DNA from: Acidobacteriota bacterium | GTDB taxonomy: Bacteria > Acidobacteriota > Terriglobia > Terriglobales > SCQP01 | NCBI GenBank assembly: GCA_027315185.1 | Contig: DAHUYO010000009.1 | Coordinates: 1-64,000, forward strand | Length of the DNA: 64,000 nt | Direction: 5' to 3' | Shown here: one piece after another, positions 1 to 6,865 of the stretch | Layout: each line of letters opens with the position of its first letter | Position numbering within the stretch: the first letter of the stretch is position 1 | Made by a program: the position numbers and the translations under genes | Notes under the pieces: generated by a model | Seen by the model: the letters and a program-made list of their open reading frames with translations, nothing else | What the model was told of the DNA's origin: nothing | Database searches by the model: none

Positions 1-2
1 CG

Positions 3-434
3 ACGCTCATCGCCATGGGCGAGCACATCGCCCCCGGCGCCAAGAGCGCCAAGGCGCATGAGTTTATTGACCTGCTGCTCAGCGTCATCCCCGCCGAGGC
101 GGAGCAGCATTTCAGCACCGGCAACAGCGTCCCGGTCGGCACCGTCAGCGTCGGGCCCCGCGCCCGCCAGCGCCTGCTCGACGCCTTGGGCGCCTTCGAC
201 GCCGCCGCCCGCCGCCAGCACCGCCGCCCCTTCAAGCAGCTCACCCCCGCCCAGCAGGACGCCCTGCTCACCGCCGCCGAATCCGCCGCCGAGGACAGCC
301 TCACCTACCGCCATTACCTCGCCGCCCGCAACTGGATCCTCGGCGCGTTTTACACCACCGAGCCCGGCATCAAGTCGCTCGGCTGGAACGGCCGCCTCTA
401 TTTCCCCGAGTACCCCAACTGCGCCGCCGTCTAG
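3..434 (+). CDS. Gluconate 2-dehydrogenase subunit 3-like protein (5' end cut by window)
   Basis: The reading frame is open from base 3, so the true start lies upstream and only the C-terminal part (about 143 residues) is seen. The segment with a conserved FIDLLLS, the alpha-helical middle and the ending FYTTEPGIKSLGWNGR..FPEYPNC match the gluconate 2-dehydrogenase subunit 3 family. These are small, usually exported subunits that accompany a GMC-type flavoprotein oxidoreductase in the periplasm. The ATG at 15 is internal to the family domain and is unlikely to be the start. The GMC partner would be expected next to it, but the gene downstream is unrelated, so any partner must lie outside the window to the left. 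The family call is fairly secure; the substrate is unknown. Confidence 0.75.
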   Translation, partial: TLIAMGEHIAPGAKSAKAHEFIDLLLSVIPAEAEQHFSTGNSVPVGTVSVGPRARQRLLDALGAFDAAARRQHRRPFKQLTPAQQDALLTAAESAAEDSLTYRHYLAARNWILGAFYTTEPGIKSLGWNGRLYFPEYPNCAAV

Positions 435-547
435 CGCCGCGTTCGTCCCGGTCCCTGGGGCACGGCCCTGGGGGCGCGGGCGGCCTCGCCCGCAGCTCGT
501 GCTCGCCCGCGGTTCGGTAGCGCAGCCTGCGTCACCCCGGTCGCGCG

Positions 548-632
548 CATAAGCGGGACGCCCCGCCAACGGCGCGGCTGGTGCCCGCGCCCGTGGATAC
601 GCGACCGCACGCAAGCCGGAGGCATACCCCAC
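548..632. repeat. Composite dispersed repeat (R3-type plus 'ACGCAAGCCGGAGGCAT' motif)
   Basis: This GC-rich segment contains CATAAGCGGGACGCCCCGCC and a downstream GCACGCAAGCCGGAGGCATA. The first part recurs inverted at 11748-11823 and 21719-21775. The second recurs near 9889-9916, 15488-15507 and, inverted, 61583-61612. It lies at the point where the antitoxin remnant (649-765) loses similarity to its family, so insertion of the repeat may have truncated that gene. Apart from this and the antitoxin remnant I see nothing else in the 435-940 gap. Confidence 0.6.
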
Positions 633-648
633 ACCCGCGCCGTGGCGC

Positions 649-765
649 TTTACGTGCCGTCCGCCGCGTCTTCTCCCGGGCCGCTAACTCCGCCGCCCGC
701 GCTTCGACTCTTTCCCGCTGCATCGGGCTCAGCTCCGCGATCTTCTCGTTAGTGCTCACCGTCAT
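649..765 (-). pseudogene. Truncated HTH-type antitoxin (N-terminal remnant)
   Basis: The minus strand from the ATG at 765 encodes about 39 residues beginning MTVSTNEKIAELSP and continuing with RVEARAAELAAREKTRR. This is the typical N-terminal helix of XRE-type antitoxins of the HigA/RelB-like kind found in RelE-HTH toxin-antitoxin pairs. The helix-turn-helix that should follow is missing; the frame runs straight into a dispersed repeat. No toxin frame is recognisable upstream (above 765 on the minus strand). I therefore read it as a decayed antitoxin. The identification rests on one short conserved segment, so it is moderately sure. Confidence 0.5.
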
Positions 766-940
766 TGCGCCGTCTCCCCTCCCGCTGACGCGCCGAAGAC
801 GGGCGCGGAAGGGCCTGCTCGCCCCGGGGCCCGTCCGCCCGCAGGCACCCCACGCGAGGGCTGGCGCGGGGCAGCACCGTACCACCCGCCGCTCTGAAAC
901 GCAGCAATCCGGCCCAAAAAACGAGTGTAAGCTAGCGCCC

Positions 941-1813
941 ATGGGCTCGCGCAGCGCACCGACGGTCAGCCGCGCCTGGGTGGGCAAGGCAGTCGTTATC
1001 GTGAGCGCAGGGATTGTGCTCGCAACCGCGGCGGCGCTCCACACCGGCATAGCGGCGTTTCTCTGGGCTCACCCTTGGGCGCAGAGCGCGCTCCTCGCGG
1101 TTCCCTCACTGGCGCTGCTCGCCGCCGGCCTACGCCATTCAAGCGAGGCCAATCGGCTCGGCGCGGAGCGCAATCGCCTCTCGTCGGAGCTTGGCCAGGA
1201 GAGGAACAGGCACCTGGAGGCGATCGGAGCGGGGCTCGCCGACCCCGTGGCGGAATACAATTACAACTGCCTTCGGGGACGCCTGGGCCAAGCCGTAGCC
1301 GTTACGGAGGGCAAGAACAGCTGGGGCGCAGACATGCGGATCGCCGACGTGAGCGAGGCCCGCATCGTTACGCTCTTCCGCCCGCGTGCCCCGGGTTCGC
1401 AGGCCTGGTCGCAGCAGGTGCGCTGCGGAGACCTCGCCGTCACCGAAGGGCAAGGCGGGAGGCTGAGCCTCGACGTGCTCCACCGTCACGGCCAACCCAC
1501 AAACCTGGGGGAGATCACGGACTGGGCCGAGCGCAATCGTCAGGGCGCCGCGCCCGGGTTCCCGCGGGGGCCCGTGGCGTGTCAAGCGGTTTACACGAAG
1601 CAGGGCACGAGCGACGTGCGCCGATTAGTGATCTACGCCGCCTCCGACGGGTCGGGCCTTTACCTCCTTCAGACGGGCGACGGGGCGGAGCTCCAGGGAA
1701 GCGGGAAGGACGTGTCCAAGCGCTTCCTTTGCGTGCAGGTCGACCTTCTAGCGGACGGCTTCCAGCGCACCGAGTTCGGGCCGACAGGCACCGGCGGACT
1801 TTTCGCTCGCTGA
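941..1813 (+). CDS. Two-helix membrane protein of unknown function
   Basis: A 290-residue protein. The open frame extends upstream to 581, but that part overlaps the antitoxin remnant and a repeat. I chose the ATG at 941 because a TAAGCT hexamer (928-933) sits 7 nt before it and the protein from there has normal membrane topology. Two hydrophobic stretches lie near residues 13-33 and 36-62, then a short charged coiled-coil-like stretch (about 66-90, rich in Asn, Arg and Glu), then a soluble domain of about 200 residues with scattered Cys and no motif that I recognise. It converges on 1847-2623. Both genes look like accessory cargo. No function is proposed. Confidence 0.55.
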   Translation: MGSRSAPTVSRAWVGKAVVIVSAGIVLATAAALHTGIAAFLWAHPWAQSALLAVPSLALLAAGLRHSSEANRLGAERNRLSSELGQERNRHLEAIGAGLADPVAEYNYNCLRGRLGQAVAVTEGKNSWGADMRIADVSEARIVTLFRPRAPGSQAWSQQVRCGDLAVTEGQGGRLSLDVLHRHGQPTNLGEITDWAERNRQGAAPGFPRGPVACQAVYTKQGTSDVRRLVIYAASDGSGLYLLQTGDGAELQGSGKDVSKRFLCVQVDLLADGFQRTEFGPTGTGGLFAR

Positions 1814-1834
1814 GGGGCCACGCTGGTCGGCCCC
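1814..1834. terminator. Possible bidirectional hairpin between convergent genes
   Basis: GGGGCC (1814-1819) and GGCCCC (1829-1834) form a perfect 6-bp stem with a 9-nt loop, located between the stop codons of the convergent genes ending at 1813 and 1847. No T-tract follows on either strand, so it is only a weak candidate terminator. Confidence 0.3.
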
Positions 1835-1846
1835 GAAACGCCCCGC

Positions 1847-2623
1847 TTACGCGCCAGCTTGCGGCTCGGCCCGGGCACCCTGTTCGGGGGGAAACGGCAG
1901 AGGGGCGAAGAAGACCTTTTCCGGGATTCTGGGGTCCCCAAGGCTGGCGAGGTCCTCCCGGAACTTCCCGTATTCGTCAAGGAAGGCGTTGAACTGCTCA
2001 CGCCAGCCGAGCAGGCGGTTGCGATCGTCCCCCTGCAGCCGAGGAGCCCCGCGCGCGGGATCGAAGATCGGCTCGGCGCACGCCCGGGCGAACTGCACCA
2101 CAGCAAAATCTACCAGCCGGACGCGGTTGCCGAACCCTTCGAGGGTAAAGCCGCGCCTGGGCGGGCCTGAAAGCGAAAGGAGGACCCAAAGGTCGTTGAA
2201 AAGCGCGCACGCGCCGAAGGCCCGCCTCAGCTTTTCCTCCTGCTGGAACGAGGGGAGGGACCCCAGCACCGCCGAGAGGGCCCTGGCGTCGTTGCCGGTG
2301 CGCACCAGGATCCCGAGAGCGCCGATATGGCGTTCGAGCGCCGCCGATTGGGCGCGGGCGAACCGCAGCCTCGAGCGCGACGTCCAAGCTGACGCGCAAA
2401 GGCGCAAAAGCCTCCGGACCACCGGCCACGCCAACGCCCGGCCGACCAGCAGGGAGAGCAGTGCCGCGAACACCCAGACGAATGTGGGCGAGCGGAATCG
2501 GGCGCCCACGACGAGCGCGAGCGCGGCGAGCACAAGCTGGGACCAGCCCAGCCAATCGGTCCCCTTCGGGCGCTCCGGCGGCTGCGTTCCGGGGAGGACC
2601 AGGTTCTCGAGATAGTCGCCCAT
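1847..2623 (-). CDS. Membrane protein of unknown function
   Basis: A 258-residue protein from the ATG at 2623 (MGDYLENLVLPG); the frame continues to 2665, but that extension adds nothing recognisable. Two adjacent transmembrane segments are visible at about residues 28-42 and 50-70 (WSQLVLAALALVVGARF, then FVWVFAALLSLLVG). They are followed by an Arg-rich linker and a largely helical soluble domain ending in FLDEYGKFREDLASLGD. The arrangement (two helices then a cytosolic domain) resembles the convergent neighbour 941-1813, though the sequences do not look alike. I do not recognise the family. The two genes face each other across a 33-bp gap. Confidence 0.55.
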   Translation of the reverse strand: MGDYLENLVLPGTQPPERPKGTDWLGWSQLVLAALALVVGARFRSPTFVWVFAALLSLLVGRALAWPVVRRLLRLCASAWTSRSRLRFARAQSAALERHIGALGILVRTGNDARALSAVLGSLPSFQQEEKLRRAFGACALFNDLWVLLSLSGPPRRGFTLEGFGNRVRLVDFAVVQFARACAEPIFDPARGAPRLQGDDRNRLLGWREQFNAFLDEYGKFREDLASLGDPRIPEKVFFAPLPFPPEQGARAEPQAGA

Positions 2624-2735
2624 TGACGCAGACCCCGCGCCGCTGAAAAAACGAGTCCACCGCACCCTGCGAGCTCATTGCCGCACCGTGCCTGTCGCGG
2701 TCCGGCGGCCCGTCGCTCGCGTCGGGTCTTCCCGC

Positions 2736-3038
2736 CTACGCCAAGCAGGCGGCGAGGCGGACGCCGATTTGGCGCTGCACGACGTCGGTGAGCATGCCCG
2801 CCATGGCCGGCAGGCAGAGGCGGGCCTCGACGTAGCCGGCCTCGATCAGGCCCGCGATGGAGGCGCGCAGGCCCAGCGCCTCGTACTCCGCGCTCCAGCA
2901 ATAGCCTTCCAAGGTTTCATGGACCACGGAAAAGCGGCCCGCGAATTGGGCCTTCAAGTTGGAGACTTCCGCCCGCAACCGCGCGGCGGCTTCCTCCTGT
3001 CCGAGAAGATGCGGCTGCTTGACGGTGATTTCCGGCAT
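2736..3038 (-). CDS. Polyhydroxyalkanoic-acid-system family protein (PHA granule type)
   Basis: A 100-residue protein starting MPEITVKQPHLLGQEEA, then AGRFSVVHETLEGYCWS, which are hallmarks of the PHA_gran_rgn family of small proteins linked to polyhydroxyalkanoate granules. The length is normal for the family. A close paralog lies at 4218-4547 on the same strand, sharing MPEI, the xxLGQE motif, LKA(Q/K)(F/Y)AGRF and W(S/A)xxYxAxGLRA. The two are separated by a tandem repeat and a toxin-antitoxin pair. A TATAAT box lies 8 nt before the start. No PHA synthase or phasin gene is visible in the window, so a granule role here is only inferred from the family. Confidence 0.75.
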   Translation of the reverse strand: MPEITVKQPHLLGQEEAAARLRAEVSNLKAQFAGRFSVVHETLEGYCWSAEYEALGLRASIAGLIEAGYVEARLCLPAMAGMLTDVVQRQIGVRLAACLA

Positions 3039-3046
3039 GACGATTG

Positions 3047-3052
3047 ATTATA
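3047..3052 (-). promoter_or_regulatory. -10 box, leaderless-type, for the gene starting at 3038
   Basis: The minus strand reads TATAAT exactly 8 nt upstream of the ATG at 3038. No recognisable -35 hexamer or Shine-Dalgarno fits between them, so transcription probably starts at or next to the ATG. The same spacing recurs at other genes in the window. Confidence 0.55.
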
Positions 3053-3183
3053 TGTTGCCCCAGGCCCCCGCGGGGCGGTGAACTCCGCCTTTCCACCCCC
3101 GGCCCGGCTCCGGCCCCGGAGTGAAATGGTTGCAAAACAGTAACCCCGCGGACGCCCCAAACCCCGTCCGCCGCCGCGAATAT

Positions 3184-3431
3184 CCCCGCTGGCCGCGGAA
3201 AGGTGGGGTATGCCAAGTGCCGGGACGTGGGACGAGGGACGGGCAGGCGCCGCCCGGAGGGCGACGCAACGCAGGGCAGGAGCCCTACCCCACGCGCCGC
3301 CGCGAGTGTTCCCGTGGCCGCGGAATGTGGGGTATGCCAAGCGCCGGGGCGGGGGACGTGGGACGAGGGACGGGCGGACGCCGCCCGGAGGGCGACGCTA
3401 CGCAGGGCAGGAGCCCTTCCCCCGCGCCGCT
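3184..3431 (+). repeat. Tandem pair of 124-bp repeats (R2 family)
   Basis: Two head-to-tail copies with a period of 124 bp. GTGGGGTATGCCAAG begins at 3203 and again at 3327, and each copy ends with GGCAGGAGCCCT (C/T)CCCC. The copies differ at scattered positions. Related single copies occur at 5601-5740, 9899-10040 (inverted) and 61432-61540. All share a CGCCCGGAGGGCGACGC core, which forms a hairpin, and the GGGCAGGAGCCCTACCCCAC box. The copies are open in several frames, which makes false ORFs. They account for most of the 3039-3568 gap. Confidence 0.8.
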
Positions 3432-3533
3432 GCGAAGGTTCCCGCCTCCTCCGTCCCCCGTCCCCGTCCCCCCATCCCAGGCGCGGTGCCGTGGCGCTCC
3501 CCGTCGCGCGCACGCCCCGTTCCGGCCGGCGTC

Positions 3534-3562
3534 GTAATACAACGATGGTCTTGTAATACAAT
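3534..3562 (+). promoter_or_regulatory. Tandem palindromic operator and -10 of the VapBC-type operon
   Basis: GTAATACAA occurs at 3534-3542 and 3553-3561, 19 bp apart (about two helical turns). The second copy is the core of TTGTAATACAA (3551-3561), a perfect inverted repeat around one central base; the first is the near-match TCGTAATACAA. The second overlaps a TACAAT -10-like hexamer (3557-3562), only 6 nt before the antitoxin ATG. A ribbon-helix-helix antitoxin binding two adjacent palindromes over its own promoter is the usual autoregulation of such operons; the assignment here is inferred. Confidence 0.6.
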
Positions 3563-3568
3563 GGCCGC

Positions 3569-3793
3569 ATGGAGACGATCCAGGCCAGGCTCGACCCGGA
3601 GACGCGGCGGGCGCTGGACCGCATCCTGCGCCGCACCGGCTGGACCGTCTCCCGCGCGGTGCGGGAAGGCGTGCTGCGCCTGGACCAGGAGCGCGACGGC
3701 GGCGGCCGGCGCATCGTGGGGCTTGGGGCCTTCGCCTCGGGGGTTCCCGACCTGGGCAGCAATCGCCGCCACCTGCGCGGCTTCGGGCGGTGA
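3569..3793 (+). CDS. Ribbon-helix-helix antitoxin, VapB-like
   Basis: A 74-residue protein. The N-terminal METIQARLDPETRRALDRIL looks like the beta strand and first helix of a ribbon-helix-helix DNA-binding fold, followed by TGWTVSRAVREGVL as the second helix. The rest is a Gly/Arg-rich tail of the kind that wraps around the toxin. The stop overlaps the next gene's GTG start by 4 bp (GTGA), so toxin and antitoxin are translationally coupled. The start lies 6 nt after a TACAAT hexamer, so the mRNA is probably leaderless. Its job would be to neutralise the PIN toxin and repress the operon through the tandem palindromes upstream. Confidence 0.75.
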   Translation: METIQARLDPETRRALDRILRRTGWTVSRAVREGVLRLDQERDGGGRRIVGLGAFASGVPDLGSNRRHLRGFGR

Positions 3794-4221
3794 CTCCCAT
3801 CCTGCTCGACACCGGCGTCATCGTCGCGCTGCTGGACCGCAGCGAACGGGCCCATGCCCGCTGCCGGGAGGCGGTCGAGGGCCTGCGGCGGCCCTTGGTT
3901 ACCTGCGAGCCGGTGATCGCCGAAAGCTGTTATCTGCTGCGCGGCCTGCCCGGCGCGCCGCAGGCGGTGCTGGCCAACGTGGCCAATGGCAACTTTCAGA
4001 TTCCCTTCACCCTCGCCTCCCACGCCGCCGCCGTCGCCGCAATCCTGAAGAAATACCGCGATCACGCCATGGACCTCGCCGACGCCTGCCTGGTGCACAT
4101 GGCCGCCGAGCTGGGCACGGCCGACGTGCTGACTTTGGACGCGGATTTCCGCATCTGGCGCGCCGCCCGCGGCCAAGCGTTCCGCATCCTCCCCGGGCCT
4201 GATCGAACGCTCCGACCCTAG
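3790..4221 (+). CDS. PIN-domain ribonuclease toxin, VapC-like
   Basis: A 143-residue protein starting at a GTG that overlaps the antitoxin stop. PIN-domain acidic residues are in place: LLDTGVIVALLDRSE near the N-terminus, an acidic residue in CEPVIAESCYLL, the pair in MDLADACLVHMA, and LDADFRIW near the end. PIN toxins of the VapC group are Mg-dependent endoribonucleases that usually cut tRNA or rRNA; the target here is unknown. The stop codon shares the palindrome CTAG (4218-4221) with the stop of the convergent gene 4218-4547, so there is no intergenic space. The pair is complete and looks intact. Confidence 0.85.
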   Translation: MTPILLDTGVIVALLDRSERAHARCREAVEGLRRPLVTCEPVIAESCYLLRGLPGAPQAVLANVANGNFQIPFTLASHAAAVAAILKKYRDHAMDLADACLVHMAAELGTADVLTLDADFRIWRAARGQAFRILPGPDRTLRP

Positions 4222-4547
4222 TCGGTACGCGCAGGGGGTGTTGCCCGGGCTAGGTAGCCAGCAAGGCGCGCCCGTACCTCGGCTTCGATCCGGCCCCTAA
4301 AAAGTCCGGCGGGGGCCGGGAGGCGCAGGCTGACCTCGACCGTGGTGGCGCCGATCGCGACCGCGGCCGCGGCACGGAGCCCGCTGGCTTGGTATTCCCC
4401 GCTCCAGGCCCACCCCACCAGCGACTCCCGGACGACTGTAAAGCGCCCTGCGTATTTCGCCTTCAGCTCGCTGATGCCGCTGCGCAGCGCACAGGCCGCC
4501 CCCTCCTGGCCGAGGTCGTGCGCCACCGCTATTTTGATTTCGGGCAT
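4218..4547 (-). CDS. Polyhydroxyalkanoic-acid-system family protein, second paralog
   Basis: A 109-residue protein from the ATG at 4547 (MPEIKIAVAHDLGQEGA), with KAKYAGRFTVVRESLVGWAWS, clearly paralogous to the protein at 2736-3038. The frame continues upstream to 4583, but I chose 4547 because MPEI is the family's start and a TACAAT box (4556-4561, minus strand) sits 8 nt before it. This copy has a slightly longer C-terminus (YLARATPPARTD). The pair suggests a duplication later separated by insertion of repeats and a toxin-antitoxin module. As with its paralog, no PHA synthesis gene is nearby. Confidence 0.72.
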   Translation of the reverse strand: MPEIKIAVAHDLGQEGAACALRSGISELKAKYAGRFTVVRESLVGWAWSGEYQASGLRAAAAVAIGATTVEVSLRLPAPAGLFRGRIEAEVRARLAGYLARATPPARTD

Positions 4548-4555
4548 GCCGCTAA

Positions 4556-4561
4556 ATTGTA
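4556..4561 (-). promoter_or_regulatory. -10 box, leaderless-type, for the gene starting at 4547
   Basis: TACAAT on the minus strand, 8 nt before the ATG at 4547. The spacing matches the TATAAT of the paralog at 3038 and the TACAAT of the gene starting at 11723. Confidence 0.5.
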
Positions 4562-4613
4562 GTCCGCGCCGCCCGTCCCGCATCCCCCGTCCCCGGCCCC
4601 TGGCCCCTGGCTC

Positions 4614-5456
4614 TTATTCCGCCACCGTTCGCTGCCGTTGTTCGCCCAGGCCGCTGACGCCGAGGCGAACGGTTTGCCCAGGCCGCAGATAGACCGGCGG
4701 TTTCTGCCCATGCCCAACGCCGGGCGGTGTCCCGGTGGAGATGATGTCGCCGGGCATCAGGCGCATGAAACGGCTCAGATAGCTGACCAAAAACGCGGCG
4801 GGAAAAATCATCTTAGCGGTCGAGCCGGTCTGCCGCCGCCGCCCGTCCACCTCCAAAAACAAATCCAGCTTCTGCGGATCGCCGGCCTCATCGCGCGTCA
4901 CCAGCCAGGGCCCGATCGGCGCAAACGTGTCGGCGCTTTTTCCCTTCACCCACTGTCCCGTGCCCTCCAGTTGCCAGGCGCGCTCCGACAAATCATGCAC
5001 CACGCAGTAGCCGGCGACATGATCCAGCGCCGTTTCCACCGGCACGTACTTTGCCGCCGCGCCGATCACCACCCCCAGCTCCACTTCCCAATCGGTTTTT
5101 TCCGAGCCGCGGGGGATGACGATGTCGTCATTGGGCCCGCAGATGGCGGTCGTCGCTTTCATGAAGACCACCGGTTCAACGGGCGGCGTGGCGCCGGTCT
5201 CGGCGGCGTGGTCGGCGTAGTTCAGCCCGATGCACAAAAACTTGCCCGTGCCCGCCACGCAGGGTCCAATGCGCGGCGCGCCCGCGACCTTCGGCAGCTG
5301 CCGCCAATCGAGCGCGGCCAGCTTGGCCAACGAGGCCGGCGCCAGCGCCTCGCCTGCCAGGTCGGGAAGGTGGGCGGAGAGATCGCGCAGGTTGCCCTCC
5401 GCGTCCAGCAGTCCCGGCCGCTCCTGGCCGGGGTTTCCATAGCGCAGCAGTTTCAT
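4614..5456 (-). CDS. Fumarylacetoacetate hydrolase-fold enzyme, probable 2,4-diketo-3-deoxy-L-fuconate hydrolase
   Basis: A 280-residue FAH-family protein. The N-terminal MKLLRYGNPGQERPGLLD, the CIGLNYADHAAE segment, the metal-binding acidic block DWEVELGVVIG, and the C-terminal GDIISTGTPPGVGHGQKPP are all present and in family order. Full-length proteins of this subgroup are often auto-named ureidoglycolate lyase. In the non-phosphorylating L-fucose pathway described in Xanthomonas, an FAH enzyme splits 2,4-diketo-3-deoxy-L-fuconate to pyruvate and lactate. The next gene on the same strand (5883-6620) is the SDR type that makes that substrate, and a lactonase and mutarotase of the pathway follow in the region. 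The family is certain; the substrate is inferred from context. Confidence 0.85.
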   Translation of the reverse strand: MKLLRYGNPGQERPGLLDAEGNLRDLSAHLPDLAGEALAPASLAKLAALDWRQLPKVAGAPRIGPCVAGTGKFLCIGLNYADHAAETGATPPVEPVVFMKATTAICGPNDDIVIPRGSEKTDWEVELGVVIGAAAKYVPVETALDHVAGYCVVHDLSERAWQLEGTGQWVKGKSADTFAPIGPWLVTRDEAGDPQKLDLFLEVDGRRRQTGSTAKMIFPAAFLVSYLSRFMRLMPGDIISTGTPPGVGHGQKPPVYLRPGQTVRLGVSGLGEQRQRTVAE

Positions 5457-5600
5457 AGGTCAGTTCGTGGCCGTCCAAAAATGGGGCGGCTGAGCCGCCG
5501 TGATTGATCCAAGCCAGTCATTGTACGCCGGGCGGGCGCACAGCCTGGGGGCGCGGACCGCCGTTCCGCACGCGGCGGACAAAGCCAGCGGCCCGCCGCA

Positions 5601-5740
5601 ACGGAGACGGTGGGACCGCCGTCCCGGCCGTCGGTTCCCGCCGCCCGGAGGGCGACGCTCCACCGTTGGCGGGACGCCGTCAGAACATTGGCGCGCAACA
5701 GAGGGCAGGAGCCCTACCCCACGCGCCGTCGCCGGGCGCA
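5601..5740 (+). repeat. R2-family repeat copy
   Basis: Contains CCGCCCGGAGGGCGACGC and ends in GGGCAGGAGCCCTACCCCAC, matching the tandem copies at 3184-3431. A CAGAACATTGGCGCGCAACA segment also matches the inverted copy near 9985. Together with the adjacent R1 copy it fills the gap between the FAH and SDR genes. Confidence 0.75.
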
Positions 5741-5755
5741 CCGCTCCAACCGCCC

Positions 5756-5876
5756 GAGCGGGGCGAGGAGCAAGCGAGGTGAGGCCGCAGGCGATGAGGG
5801 CCGGGTGGGGTACCCCGATGTACCCGATCCGGCCCGAATCGCCTTGAACGAAGCATCGCGCCGCTAATCGCCCCGC
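5756..5876 (+). repeat. R1-family repeat copy A
   Basis: About 120 bp running from GAGCGGGGCGAGGAGCAAGC to CGCTAATCGCCCCGC. It includes TGAGGCCGCAGGCGATGAGG and TACCCGATCCGGCCCGA. Other copies are at 16664-16784 and 61776-61860 (same strand) and at 17834-17952 and 31995-32156 (inverted). The copy ends 6 bp before the stop codon of the SDR gene 5883-6620. Confidence 0.75.
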
Positions 5877-5882
5877 ATTGAT

Positions 5883-6620
5883 TTAGATGCTCCAGCCGCC
5901 GTCAATGACATATGTCTGCCCGGTCACGAACGCCGCCTCATCCGAGGCCAAATACACCGCCAGCGCGGCGATCTCGTCCGCCCGCCCCAGCCGTCCCATC
6001 GGCTGCCGGGCGATGAAGGCTTGTCGCGCCGCCGCGGCGTCGCCCTGGGCGGCGATGCGCTGCGCCAGCGAGGGCGTGTCCACCGTGCCCGGGCAGATGG
6101 CGTTGCAGCGGATGCCGCGGCCGACGTAATCGGCAGCGATGGATTTGGTCAGGCCGATCAGCGCCGCCTTGGTGGCGCCATACACGCAGCGGTTGGGCGC
6201 GCCTTTCAGGCTGGATGCCACCGAGGACATATTGAGGATGACGCCGCCCCCCGCCGCCAGCATCGCCGGCAGAAACGCCCGGCAGACGCGGTAGGCGGAT
6301 TTGACGTTGAGGTCGAAGGAAAAATCCCAGTCGGCCTCCGCGCAGTCCAGGATGGTCCCGTGATGCACGAAGCCGGCGCAGTTGAACAGGATGTCCACCG
6401 CGCCCAGATGCGCCGCCATGGCCGCGATCGCCCCCGCGTCGCGGGCGTCCAGCCGCCGCGCTTCCAAGTTGGGCTGCGCCGCCGCGAACGCCGCCAGCGG
6501 CTCGGGCTCAAGGTCGGTGGCGATCACCCGCGCCCCTTCGGCGGCGAAGGCCAGCGCCGTGGCCCGGCCAATGCCCTGCCCGGCGGCGGTCACGAGTGCG
6601 GTTTTTCCGGCTAGGCGCAT
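5883..6620 (-). CDS. Short-chain dehydrogenase, probable 2-keto-3-deoxy-L-fuconate dehydrogenase
   Basis: A 245-residue classical SDR from the ATG at 6620; the longer open frame upstream (to 7055) is not conserved. The cofactor motif TAAGQGIG, NCAGFVHHGTILDC, the catalytic MSSVASS and Tyr-Gly-Ala-Thr-Lys, then CPGTVDTPS and a C-terminal IDGGWS are all present. The wording follows the human DHRS6/BDH2 subgroup closely, which is the same subgroup as bacterial 2-keto-3-deoxy-L-fuconate dehydrogenase. An acidic residue after the second strand (IATDLE) suggests NAD preference. With the FAH gene just downstream it would supply the last two steps of non-phosphorylating L-fucose breakdown. Function is inferred from subgroup and neighbourhood. 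Confidence 0.85.
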   Translation of the reverse strand: MRLAGKTALVTAAGQGIGRATALAFAAEGARVIATDLEPEPLAAFAAAQPNLEARRLDARDAGAIAAMAAHLGAVDILFNCAGFVHHGTILDCAEADWDFSFDLNVKSAYRVCRAFLPAMLAAGGGVILNMSSVASSLKGAPNRCVYGATKAALIGLTKSIAADYVGRGIRCNAICPGTVDTPSLAQRIAAQGDAAAARQAFIARQPMGRLGRADEIAALAVYLASDEAAFVTGQTYVIDGGWSI

Positions 6621-6865
6621 ACCAGGCAGGGTATCGGGTTCAGCCTCCGGGGTCCAGATCCGACTAAACGCCGCCAATTCCACTGCCATCTTCAGCCCTG
6701 GGCCCCCGGCCCGCTCCTGCGCCCCGGAGTTGTATGATTCCAGGGGCGGAGGGCGCGGCAGTCGCCGTGACTCGCACCATCCCGCCGGCGCGGCTAGCCG
6801 GCGAGTCAGCAACGCGATCCGGCGGCGAGGCCATCGGGTGGCGAAATCAGGAGGCCAAGCCAGCG

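Noticed and set aside
3184-3431. Possible CRISPR-like tandem repeat
   Set aside because: Just two 124-bp units with no short spacers; related single copies are scattered through the window.
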